8,305 bases of DNA, taken from contig JAUVKD010000022.1 in assembly GCA_030596385.1 (NCBI GenBank), forward strand, positions 1 through 8,305. The letters are read 5' to 3'. Position numbers and translations under genes: made by a program. Shown in pieces: positions 1 to 6,667 of the stretch (within the stretch, counting starts at the first letter, position 1; each line of letters opens with the position of its first letter). The stretch comes from Methanosarcinaceae archaeon (GTDB lineage: Archaea > Halobacteriota > Methanosarcinia > Methanosarcinales > Methanosarcinaceae). The notes beneath the pieces are model-generated. The model did no database searches and was not told the DNA's origin. It worked only from the letters and a program-made list of their open reading frames with translations.

Positions 1-1682
1 ATAGCTTCAATTTCTGAGAGTGGCTTTTCCAGCTCCGCTTTGAGTTGTGATATTCTCTTACACAGCTCACCGTGCTTTTCACTCATTTTATCGTAATTCT
101 CAATTATATTTCCGTAACCAGTGATCCGATGAATATTCACCCCACTCTTCGCGTCTCGGAACTCTTTTTCCTGCATAGGCCAGCGGTCAAAATATTTCTT
201 GGTAATTTCGCTTGCATTCAATAAATCATGAGATATGTCCGTAATCAGGACCGATTTCTTACCATTATCCCACTTCACAATTACTGCACGGCACTCGTAG
301 ATATGGCCTTTCTCTAATGAATCCAATAATTCAATTTTACAATCTATAAGCTCTGCATTCCAGTATTTATATCTCGTATCCTCCCGGATGTGCTTGAATT
401 TCCTTGCTTTTATCTGATTATCATCGAGAATAGCGATAAAATATTCATCTGTGTTGCTGAAGGCTCTAAGTATATTTACGCCATTAGTTTCCCCATCCAT
501 CACCAATATTCTATTGACATTGACATGAGCGGATGAATCGTCCAAACATTTCGTTAATTTCGTGAACATGTTCAATGCATGTTTGCCAAGATCAACATGT
601 CCATGAAAGGTTTGAAAATAGAGTGGATGCCCCTTACTATCATGGATGAACACGTTTTCGAGACAATTCATAACACGGCCGAGCATTGTTACTCTACCCT
701 TATGGCACCTATTTGAGGACCACAACGCCTTCGTATTACCATCAATGTAATAACATGCGAAATAAGTTTCTTCTTCCGATTCATCTCGCCAGAAATCGAT
801 CCAGAATTTCGCGATTGCGGATATCAACTGATCAGATATTTTAAGATATTTTAATTCTCCAATATATCTATTGAGCGATTCGTCTTTGTAATTGTAACCA
901 CAGAGGAAGCCTAAATCATTTCCTTTTACCCGGTTCACCCTGCTTGTTTTTCCGTTCGATGTAACAAGGGGCATGCACAGCAGAGCTAGATTATATCGAG
1001 AAATTGTCTTTTCCGACATTTTGAAGATATTCATTGCTGAAAAATTCTTCCAATGAATTTTTTCATCGATTGATTTGAAACGGTTTTCTCGTACAGATTT
1101 CAACTGGTTGTATTCTATGGTGAATTTACCACACGAGCGGATATCTGGATAATCTTCGCCGATATTTTTATTATGCTCAAATAATGGAGATTGCCGAATC
1201 TCGTTTACTCGTTTGAGTATTGTTTTGGTGTATATCTCAATAATGCCAGTGAAGAAGGCTATACATGTGAGGATCTCGCCTCCACCGGATTTCTGGTGTT
1301 TGTATTTCTCTTTTTTGGGTGTGGCGATTCTTGTTAAAGAGGCAGATGCTCTGAAGGTACTCAAACTGGATTTGGATATTTTTACATCGAACCGATTTAG
1401 AATCTTGCTTTGTAATTGAGATGAGGATATGCTTTGATTTTCTTTGACTGTGGACACTATGTACTTTTTTATATGCCCTGTCAGTTTCGTGTAATTTCCA
1501 TCTTTTCTCATGTCGTGAAGGCCGTCTTCACCCGATTTATGAAGAGTCCGACAATAGCGATAGTATTGTTCCCGGGAAAAGGGTACAGAATTCTGTTCAA
1601 AATATGTTGTGATAGGTAGTTTTGACTCTTTGATATTTTGGATGGTTTTTAGAATTCCACATATTCTTTCTTCTTCTGACAT
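1..1682 (-). CDS. DDE transposase with N-terminal HTH, partial (C-terminus beyond left edge)
   Basis: I translated this frame by hand: it is open from ATG at 1682 (directly after an in-frame TAA at 1683-1685) to the window edge, 560 codons without a stop. Residues about 30-60 resemble a helix-turn-helix of the 'YYRYCRTLHKSGEDGL' kind, as in transposase N-termini. The likely catalytic acids are D314 in YYIDGNTK, D396 in ILVMDGETNG and E505 in YFDRWPMQEKEFRDAK. The last motif keeps the Y-x2-R and E-x6-K pattern of IS4/IS1634-like RNase H-fold transposases, and the roughly 109 residues between D396 and E505 suit the beta-strand insertion of that group. The visible end (about 533-560) looks like a coiled coil. 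It should cut and join DNA at the ends of its own insertion sequence. The second end of the element is outside the window, so family and intactness are unresolved. No frameshift is seen. Confidence 0.85.
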   Translation of the reverse strand, partial: MSEEERICGILKTIQNIKESKLPITTYFEQNSVPFSREQYYRYCRTLHKSGEDGLHDMRKDGNYTKLTGHIKKYIVSTVKENQSISSSQLQSKILNRFDVKISKSSLSTFRASASLTRIATPKKEKYKHQKSGGGEILTCIAFFTGIIEIYTKTILKRVNEIRQSPLFEHNKNIGEDYPDIRSCGKFTIEYNQLKSVRENRFKSIDEKIHWKNFSAMNIFKMSEKTISRYNLALLCMPLVTSNGKTSRVNRVKGNDLGFLCGYNYKDESLNRYIGELKYLKISDQLISAIAKFWIDFWRDESEEETYFACYYIDGNTKALWSSNRCHKGRVTMLGRVMNCLENVFIHDSKGHPLYFQTFHGHVDLGKHALNMFTKLTKCLDDSSAHVNVNRILVMDGETNGVNILRAFSNTDEYFIAILDDNQIKARKFKHIREDTRYKYWNAELIDCKIELLDSLEKGHIYECRAVIVKWDNGKKSVLITDISHDLLNASEITKKYFDRWPMQEKEFRDAKSGVNIHRITGYGNIIENYDKMSEKHGELCKRISQLKAELEKPLSEIEA

Positions 1683-1685
1683 TTA

Positions 1686-1711
1686 ATATGGAATATGCGT
1701 GTATTTCATAT
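1686..1711. repeat. Palindrome between the TATA box and ATG of the transposase
   Basis: The arms ATATGGAATA (1686-1695) and TATTTCATAT (1702-1711) are inverted repeats that match at 9 of 10 positions, with a 6-nt spacer, TGCGTG. The palindrome spans from the TATA box to 4 nt short of the transposase start. This fits an operator where a bound protein would block transcription, or an mRNA hairpin at the 5' end. The structure is seen directly; its function is inferred. Confidence 0.5.
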
Positions 1712-1716
1712 AAAGA
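1705..1716 (-). promoter_or_regulatory. TATA-like box of the transposase gene
   Basis: Read on the minus strand, this is CTTTATATGAAA, a good archaeal TATA-like box. Its centre (about 1711) is about 29 nt before the ATG at 1682, so transcription would begin almost at the start codon. No Shine-Dalgarno-like sequence lies between them. A leaderless mRNA is inferred. Confidence 0.4.
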
Positions 1717-1797
1717 TTGTGATATTTAGAATGATAGAAAAATCAATTTATCCGAAAGTCATGTATTAATAAAAATTTGAAAATCTATATTTGCAAT

Positions 1798-1808
1798 TAA
1801 ATTATATA
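1798..1808 (+). promoter_or_regulatory. TATA-like box of the PIN-ATPase-KH gene
   Basis: The sequence TAAATTATATA is centred about 28 nt before the ATG at 1831, the spacing expected for a leaderless or near-leaderless archaeal transcript. The only ribosome-binding hint is a weak AGGT at 1821-1824. A 6-bp inverted repeat, TCCGAA at 1751-1756 and TTCGGA at 1811-1816, brackets the box. Confidence 0.4.
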
Positions 1809-1830
1809 CGTTCGGACAATAGGTATTACT

Positions 1831-3672
1831 ATGGAAAAAAGGAGCGATTCGGAAATCAGGATAGTACCTGATACAAGTGCAATTATTGATGGATACATAT
1901 CGGAAATGGTCAGTAGGGGAAAATACACTGGTGCTCAGGTCTTTATACCAGAAGCCGTGGTATCGGAACTTGAAGCGCAGGCAAACCGCGGTTTTGAAAT
2001 TGGTCAAAAAGGACTGGACGAACTTCTGGAATTGCGCACCCTTTCGGATGAGGGGGAAATAACACTTTCTTTTGTAGGGGAGCAGCCAGGTCCTGAGCAA
2101 GTGAAACTTGCCAGATCCGGTAACATCGATGCGTTGATACGCGCAGAAGCCACTAAACTGGACGCTGTTTTTATAACCGGTGATCGGATACAGGCCCAGG
2201 TCGCAACATCAAAGGGGCTCAGGGTGGAATTGATCTCACCGCAGGGGGATAAATTCGGTCCGCTTCTTATCGAGGATTATTTCGCAAACGATACGATGTC
2301 GGTACATCTTAAGAACAAGGTTATGCCAATGGCAAAACGCGGTACGATAAGGAATGTTAAATTTGTTGCGATAGGGGATACGCCATGTACCTACAATGAA
2401 CTCAAAGCAATCTCAAAGGAACTGGTCGAGAGAGCACGTGTGGATCAGGAATCGTTCATAGAGATGTCATCCGGAGGTGTTTCAGTCCTCCAGATCAGAA
2501 ATATGCGTGTCGCGATATCTAATCCCCCGTTCTCTGATGATATTGAAATCACAGCAGTGCGCCCGATAGCTGCTGTAAGTCTGGATGAATACCGGCTGGG
2601 CGATAAGTTAAAGGAACGAATACTTGCCCAGCGCGGTATTCTTATTGCAGGTCCACCTGGTGCCGGCAAGTCAACGTTTGCAGCAGGGGTTGCCATTTAC
2701 CTGAACGGGCATGGATTTGTTGTAAAGACCATGGAATCCCCGCGTGACCTTCAGGTTCCGAATGAGATCACCCAGTATGCGCCGCTGGATGGGGATATGG
2801 AAAAAACGGCGGATGTGCTTCTTCTGGTTCGTCCGGATTATACGATATATGATGAGGTAAGAAAAACGCGGGATTTTCTTATATTTGCGGATATGCGTCT
2901 TGCAGGCGTAGGAATGATAGGTGTCGTGCACGCCAACCGTGCTGTGGACGCGGTGCAGAGGCTTATAGGACGTGTGGAACTTGGTGTTATTCCGCAGGTC
3001 GTAGATACGGTTGTATTCATTGATAAGGGAGAAATTACAAAGGTGCATATCCTTGAATTCACAGTAAAAGTACCATCTGGTATGACTGAGGCGGATCTTG
3101 CAAGACCTGTTATCAAAGTTTCTGATTTTGAGACCGGTACTACGGAATATGAGATATACACCTATGGTGAACAGGTTGTTGTGATGCCTGTTGGCGGTGA
3201 GGTCGAAAAGAATCCGGCATGGAGACTTGCAGAGATTGAGGTTTCGGATGTTATCTCGCAATATGTGAACGGCCCTGTAAAGGTTAACATGGTTTCAGAC
3301 AGCAGGGCGATTGTTAAGGTTTTAGAACATGATGTCCCGCATGTGATCGGCAAGGGAGGAAGTTTGATAGACGAGATCGAGAAGAAACTTGGTATCCATA
3401 TCGACATTCGCAAGATCGATGATATAACTGAACGCAGGGATGCGAGCAAGAAACGATACCGTCCCATAGTAGAGAAAACCAGGAAACATGTGGTGATGAA
3501 CATTCCTGAACTTGCAAAACAGGATGTCGAGATCTATGTTGGGAACAGGTATCTTTTTACAGCGACTGTTGGCAGACATGGTGATATTAAAACAAGGTTG
3601 GGTTCGACTATTGCAGATGATATTATAAACGCTGTTGAGTATGGGGAACCTGTCGAGATAAGGGCGATTTAG
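1831..3672 (+). CDS. PIN domain / ATPase / KH domain protein (PINc-VapC family ATPase, PINA-like)
   Basis: This 613-aa protein has the three-part architecture of the archaeal PIN-ATPase family (COG1855 type). The PIN domain (about 10-140) shows acidic residues in PDTSAIIDG (D14, D20), SELEAQ (E46/E48), GNIDALI (D100) and ITGDRI (D118). The secretion-type P-loop ATPase (about 245-420) has Walker A GPPGAGKS at 274-281, the Walker-B-like IYDEVRKTRDF from 339, and H367 in VVHANR. The KH domain near 485-535 has the GKGG loop at 507-510. The best-known relative is Sulfolobus PINA, reported as a hexameric ATPase that drives Holliday junction branch migration with Hjm and Hjc; applying that role here is inference. 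The acidic PIN residues look intact, so nuclease activity is possible. ATG 1831 fits the TATA spacing. The gene is divergent from the transposase and monocistronic. Confidence 0.95.
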   Translation: MEKRSDSEIRIVPDTSAIIDGYISEMVSRGKYTGAQVFIPEAVVSELEAQANRGFEIGQKGLDELLELRTLSDEGEITLSFVGEQPGPEQVKLARSGNIDALIRAEATKLDAVFITGDRIQAQVATSKGLRVELISPQGDKFGPLLIEDYFANDTMSVHLKNKVMPMAKRGTIRNVKFVAIGDTPCTYNELKAISKELVERARVDQESFIEMSSGGVSVLQIRNMRVAISNPPFSDDIEITAVRPIAAVSLDEYRLGDKLKERILAQRGILIAGPPGAGKSTFAAGVAIYLNGHGFVVKTMESPRDLQVPNEITQYAPLDGDMEKTADVLLLVRPDYTIYDEVRKTRDFLIFADMRLAGVGMIGVVHANRAVDAVQRLIGRVELGVIPQVVDTVVFIDKGEITKVHILEFTVKVPSGMTEADLARPVIKVSDFETGTTEYEIYTYGEQVVVMPVGGEVEKNPAWRLAEIEVSDVISQYVNGPVKVNMVSDSRAIVKVLEHDVPHVIGKGGSLIDEIEKKLGIHIDIRKIDDITERRDASKKRYRPIVEKTRKHVVMNIPELAKQDVEIYVGNRYLFTATVGRHGDIKTRLGSTIADDIINAVEYGEPVEIRAI

Positions 3673-3710
3673 TATACACTTCAAATCTAAGGGTAAATTA
3701 TTAAATTTTA

Positions 3711-3762
3711 AAACCAAATACCGCTTAGGCACTTGGTTTCGAGTATTTGATTAGCGATTTTT
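3711..3762 (+). terminator. Candidate terminator of the PIN-ATPase gene, with two exclusive stems
   Basis: About 40 nt after the TAG at 3670-3672, AAACCAA (3711-3717) can pair with TTGGTTT (3733-3739). An overlapping pair, CAAATAC (3715-3721) with GTATTTG (3743-3749), competes with it. A T5 run follows at 3758-3762. Archaeal termination depends mostly on T-runs, so the T5 may matter more than the stems. Confidence 0.35.
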
Positions 3763-3860
3763 GACGCCGAAGCAATCCTCCGAAGGCTTTGCATTCCCAA
3801 ACCACTGGCGCGAACGATGACGCTTTAGCGACATTTCAACTTATAGAATAAATGTGGGGC

Positions 3861-3879
3861 AACGCAGCATAGCGTTTTT
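3861..3879. repeat. Short hairpin followed by a T-run
   Basis: AACGC (3861-3865) pairs with GCGTT (3872-3876) around the 6-nt loop AGCATA, and T residues continue to 3879. On the plus strand it resembles a weak terminator. It may also be part of the structured core of this interval. Confidence 0.3.
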
Positions 3880-3949
3880 ATACACCAATGTTATTAAAAA
3901 TGTTCAGATTTATTCGACAGGGATATATTTTTTATGATGTTCAGAATGC

Positions 3950-3964
3950 GCCGCCTGCGGCGGT
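3950..3964. repeat. GC-only palindrome (hairpin)
   Basis: GCCGCC (3950-3955) pairs with GGCGGT (3959-3964) across a TGC triloop, with one G-U pair at the base. It is the strongest short hairpin in the interval and stands out in otherwise AT-rich intergenic DNA. Role unknown. Confidence 0.5.
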
Positions 3965-4013
3965 ATTGCTGTGCGGGGGTATTGCAATATGGGCTGTGCA
4001 TAGGAATTTTATC

Positions 4014-4039
4014 GAAACCATCCATACAAATACGGTTTC
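4014..4039. repeat. Hairpin related to the one at 3711-3740
   Basis: GAAACC (4014-4019) pairs with GGTTTC (4034-4039) around a 14-nt loop. The loop contains CAAATAC, also present in the 3711-3749 structure, and the AAACC/GGTTT stem is shared too. In addition, TCGAAACCA (4012-4020) is the exact inverse of TGGTTTCGA (3734-3742). The two hairpins thus bracket the GC-rich core. Read on the minus strand, this one lies about 125 nt past the HD gene stop. Confidence 0.45.
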
Positions 4040-4164
4040 AATAATACTAATCTCATTTTCCCCGGTTTTTTGAAGTGGATACGCGGTTTAGGTTTATGTG
4101 GCATATTTATTGATGCTTTTTACCGCAGCTCTTGTGCAGTTGGGTATAACGTCGCAACGTTTGA

Positions 4165-4818
4165 CTATTGGGATATGTTGTAATCCCCGGATGTTTCCAT
4201 TTTCAATGCTTCAAGATACACATGCATTAATTCAAGTCGCTCATCCGCGATCTTTCTTGCAGCATCGGTGTTCAACCGATCCCGTATCCTGAATGGCTTA
4301 TTCACCATGTAATCACTGAATCCGTCAATAGGATCTGAAGCATACGCATTCATCGATGTTTCCTTAACAGTGCCGATCGTTTGCTTGAGTGACCGTAGCG
4401 CGCCCATCGAAACAAGTGAGCGGAATATACCGATCGCACCAAGTGCATCGATCCTGTCCGCATCCTGCAATATCTGCGCTTCGATCGACCCCGCCTCTAA
4501 GCCACGACTGAACCGGTGAGTCCGGATGCATGATGTCACATGCTCTATCAATCCATCATCCGCACCTGCCATAGATAAGAATTCACGTGCGATACCTGCG
4601 CTGTACTCTGCATGATCTCCACCTTCATTGTGTTCTTTTACAATGCCAACATCATGTAAAAGCGCAGCAAGTTGCAGTACCTCAATATCGCCACCTTCGT
4701 GTTTATGAATATTGATGCACATAGCTTCCACACGATCAATATGTGACATGTCGTGTGTACTTGGCTCGTCCCTGAGCACTTCCGACACATAAATGCGTGC
4801 CTTGTTGATCAGATCCAT
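4165..4818 (-). CDS. HD-domain phosphohydrolase
   Basis: This 217-aa soluble protein belongs to the HD superfamily of metal-dependent phosphohydrolases, resembling the small YedJ-type proteins. Metal-binding residues are visible: H22 in THDMSHIDRV, the HD pair H55-D56 in LLHDVGIV, and D121 in QDADRIDALGAIG. H78 or H101 could be further ligands. Known members cleave phosphate esters of nucleotides or related compounds; the substrate here is unknown. It is the last gene of a three-gene operon. Its ATG (4818) lies inside the end of the PPS gene with a 10-nt overlap (4809-4818), so translation is probably coupled. Only a weak GTGGT precedes it as a ribosome-binding site. The context might suggest a substrate related to pantothenate or CoA, but that is guesswork. 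Confidence 0.9.
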   Translation of the reverse strand: MDLINKARIYVSEVLRDEPSTHDMSHIDRVEAMCINIHKHEGGDIEVLQLAALLHDVGIVKEHNEGGDHAEYSAGIAREFLSMAGADDGLIEHVTSCIRTHRFSRGLEAGSIEAQILQDADRIDALGAIGIFRSLVSMGALRSLKQTIGTVKETSMNAYASDPIDGFSDYMVNKPFRIRDRLNTDAARKIADERLELMHVYLEALKMETSGDYNISQ

Positions 4819-5579
4819 TCAATACCACGCTCAATTGACATATTCTTAAGCTTTTCAGACATCTCATACATTGCAGAGGAAAGCACTTTATTATTGTCAT
4901 ATGAATTAACGACAGATTCCAGTTCGTCTATCTTGTTATTTTTCATATCCTTTGCAAATTGCACCATATTAGGAATTGCACGTGTAATATTGTCAATAAT
5001 GGACACATTTGCCGAGCTGGATGTGCGTGAAAGAGGGTTCAAGTCAATTGCAATCACAATCTTCCCCATATTTACCAGCGTTTCGCATCGGTCCCCATCC
5101 TCCAGAGGCACCAGTACAACATCTGCACCATAAATACCACCTTCATCCACAATCGCCCTGTCATGATTTATGTCAAGACGTGCGTTTCCCTTACTACCAA
5201 GTACATTCACTGCCCCGTGGCTTTTAAGGTGTCTGATTATCTTATGTATGCGTGCATCGCTCCTGTGGAATAAATTTACTTCCAGCATTGCACCAGTCAT
5301 ATCAGACAATGAAACGATTGTACCGGGTACAAGAGCTGCCGTGTTACCATTTACTGAAATAATTGGGTTTTGTGCAAGAAGGAGCAGCGCAACCGCTGCC
5401 CTTTCTGCATATGCGGCAGTAGCTATTGTTCGCTCGCCAAGCAGGTAATCAAAAGTCTCACCCCTACCTTGCGCGATCAAACCCTGTCTACTGGTAATAC
5501 CCATTTGCACCCCTTCAACAACACTCTCACGCGTCATGAGAGATTCGTATCTGGGATGTTCCACAGGTATCCGAGTCAT
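4809..5579 (-). CDS. 4-phosphopantoate--beta-alanine ligase (phosphopantothenate synthetase, PPS)
   Basis: This 256-aa protein matches the archaeal PPS family (COG1701, formerly DUF137) in length and motifs. It joins 4-phosphopantoate and beta-alanine using ATP to give 4'-phosphopantothenate, a cytosolic step of the archaeal coenzyme A pathway that replaces bacterial PanC/CoaA chemistry. Visible signatures are HPRYESLMTRE (8-18), GITSRQGLIAQGRGE (27-41) leading into FDYLLGE (43-49), NLFHRSDAR (102-110), DEGGIYGADVVLVPLEDGDR (145-164) and IDLNPLSRTS (178-187). The gene starts 17 nt after the SPFH stop, and that gap carries a ribosome-binding site, AAGGTTGAT (5583-5591, minus). It overlaps the HD gene by 10 nt. 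Pantoate kinase, which makes its substrate, is not in this window. No key motif appears to be missing. Confidence 0.95.
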   Translation of the reverse strand: MTRIPVEHPRYESLMTRESVVEGVQMGITSRQGLIAQGRGETFDYLLGERTIATAAYAERAAVALLLLAQNPIISVNGNTAALVPGTIVSLSDMTGAMLEVNLFHRSDARIHKIIRHLKSHGAVNVLGSKGNARLDINHDRAIVDEGGIYGADVVLVPLEDGDRCETLVNMGKIVIAIDLNPLSRTSSSANVSIIDNITRAIPNMVQFAKDMKNNKIDELESVVNSYDNNKVLSSAMYEMSEKLKNMSIERGIEWI

Positions 5580-5596
5580 GCTATCAACCTTTGTGC

Positions 5597-6556
5597 TTAC
5601 TTGCCCGATCCACTTGCATCCAGTATCAGTCCCTGATCCGTAGGAACGATCATTGTCTGGATCTCCTGACCCTGAAGCATCTGTATGTACTTGTAACTGA
5701 TAAGATCAGGGTTCTTTGCAATTTCCTGGTTGATTATACGAAGAGCCTCAGCCTCACCGGTTGCTTCAATAATGGTAGCTTCGGCAGAACCGGTTGCTTC
5801 TATAACCTTTCGTTCAGCCTCAAGTTGTTCTTTCTGTTTAATAAATACCATTCTCTGGGCATCCTGATCAGCCTGCAACTTTTCTTCGATAGCGTTGGCA
5901 ACCTTCTCAGGCAGTTTGACATTTCTAAGCAGAACTTCTTCCACAATGATACCATCGGCATTCATCGCATTTTCCAGTTTATTTAGCATCTCTGATGCTA
6001 CCATCTGTCTCTGCTCACCATAGACTTCCATAGCTGTGTGTTTGGACACAACTTCCCTTATAACTGATTTTATAGTGGGACGTATGATCTTTTCTGCATA
6101 TCCTTTGCCTAAGGTCTGGTGAACATCACTTGCATCATCCGGCATTAGCCGGTACCTGACAGTAATATCCATTCCAAGCATCAGCCCCTCGTTGGTCAAT
6201 GCGGTTATCTGGTCATCTCCGGTACGGTCCCCTTCTGATTGCTGGGAACTCATAGTATATACTTCACTTCGTACCGAGTATTTTGTAACGCTCACCCACG
6301 GAGGGACAATGTGTAATCCTTCTCCAAGTTCATCTGACTCAACACCGCCAAACTGGTTAAATTTAACACCAACTTCTCCTGCGCCGACTGAAACCAAAAT
6401 CGAGCCGAACATCACAGAAAAAAGAAACATCATAACAAATATTACCGCTATTGAGCGTAACACCTTGCCTACCACAGGTGGTATACCCTCAATTTTAATT
6501 TCAGGCGGTTTTTTAGGATTTCGCATATCCCAATCATCATCATTATCCTGAACCAT
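5597..6556 (-). CDS. SPFH/Band 7 (prohibitin-like) membrane protein
   Basis: This 319-aa protein is a member of the SPFH (stomatin/prohibitin/flotillin/HflK-C) superfamily. A short, charged N-terminal segment (1-34) precedes one hydrophobic membrane helix (about 35-58). The Band 7 domain follows (about 58-215), with the prohibitin-like opening VGAGEVGVKFNQFGGV and the LGEGLHIVPPW motif at 77-87. A charged alpha-helical, probably coiled-coil, segment spans about 216-290 with the repeat EATGSAEAT / EATGEAEAL. Such proteins form large ring or cage oligomers on the membrane and often regulate membrane proteases such as FtsH; no protease or NfeD gene is adjacent here. It is the first gene of an operon with PPS and the HD protein. 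ATG 6556 is supported by a GAGGT ribosome-binding site at 6564-6568, 7 nt upstream. Confidence 0.93.
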   Translation of the reverse strand: MVQDNDDDWDMRNPKKPPEIKIEGIPPVVGKVLRSIAVIFVMMFLFSVMFGSILVSVGAGEVGVKFNQFGGVESDELGEGLHIVPPWVSVTKYSVRSEVYTMSSQQSEGDRTGDDQITALTNEGLMLGMDITVRYRLMPDDASDVHQTLGKGYAEKIIRPTIKSVIREVVSKHTAMEVYGEQRQMVASEMLNKLENAMNADGIIVEEVLLRNVKLPEKVANAIEEKLQADQDAQRMVFIKQKEQLEAERKVIEATGSAEATIIEATGEAEALRIINQEIAKNPDLISYKYIQMLQGQEIQTMIVPTDQGLILDASGSGK

Positions 6557-6563
6557 TATTTAT

Positions 6564-6568
6564 ACCTC
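6564..6568 (-). promoter_or_regulatory. Ribosome-binding site of the SPFH gene
   Basis: GAGGT on the minus strand lies 7 nt before ATG 6556 and fixes the start of the SPFH gene. Confidence 0.7.
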
Positions 6569-6654
6569 TTTATATTCAAATAAATGTATGCAAATAAAAT
6601 ATTCTACAATACATTAACGGAGTTATGGTTAATAGATTTTGGCCTTAATTTCAC

Positions 6655-6667
6655 TAAATTTATATTT
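6655..6667 (-). promoter_or_regulatory. TATA-like box of the SPFH-PPS-HD operon
   Basis: On the minus strand the sequence is AAATATAAATTTA. It would place the transcript start near 6636 and give a leader of about 80 nt. It is flanked by direct repeats of TTTGGCC (6638-6644 and 6669-6675, plus-strand reading). A second AT-rich box near 6592-6603 is an alternative that would give a leader of only about 15 nt. Confidence 0.35.

Larger units (their letters stand above)
3673..4164. other. Intergenic region between convergent genes, with a GC-rich hairpin-dense core
   Basis: This 492-nt stretch separates the stops of the PIN-ATPase gene (plus) and the HD gene (minus). I find no convincing gene. 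The 61-codon frame at 3888-4073 (plus) has no ribosome-binding site and looks like nothing known. A 27-codon minus frame, 3832 down to 3749 (MSLKRHRSRQWFGNAKPSED..., ending TAA), also lacks a ribosome-binding site. The flanks are AT-rich, but 3763-3832 is about 57% GC by my count. The interval holds at least four hairpin-forming sequences, listed separately, and the short direct repeat GGTATTGC at 3962-3969 and 3978-3985. It could be a small interspersed repeat, an untranslated RNA gene, or simply a bidirectional terminator zone. Confidence 0.5.

Noticed and set aside
1213..1619. Two plus-strand frames (68 and 61 codons)
   Set aside because: Both lie entirely opposite the transposase coding frame, which is open throughout; they are antisense shadows.
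2671..3732. Several minus-strand frames of 67-196 codons opposite the PIN-ATPase-KH gene
   Set aside because: The plus-strand gene has clear domain motifs along its whole length. The opposing frames have Arg/Ser/Cys-rich compositions without motifs.
3821..3830. CGCT-TT-AGCG palindrome
   Set aside because: The arms are 4 bp with a 2-nt loop, too small to mean anything alone.
3749..3832. 27-codon minus-strand frame (MSLKRHRSRQWFGNAKPSED...)
   Set aside because: It has an ATG and a stop but no ribosome-binding site and lies inside the hairpin-rich block. It is more likely a by-product of a repeat sequence than a gene, and is noted only as a handle for repeat searches.
3930..3945. Possible C-box (TGATG) of a C/D box guide RNA near the GC hairpin
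   Set aside because: No matching D box (CTGA) at proper spacing and no second C'/D' pair could be found.
3888..4073. 61-codon plus-strand frame (MLLKMFRFIRQGY...)
   Set aside because: It has no ribosome-binding site and no TATA-like box at a useful distance. It runs through the GC palindrome and repeats, and the product resembles nothing known.
4148..4161. AACGT-CGCA-ACGTT hairpin just past the HD gene stop, considered as a terminator
   Set aside because: The stem is only 5 bp and no T-run follows on the minus strand.
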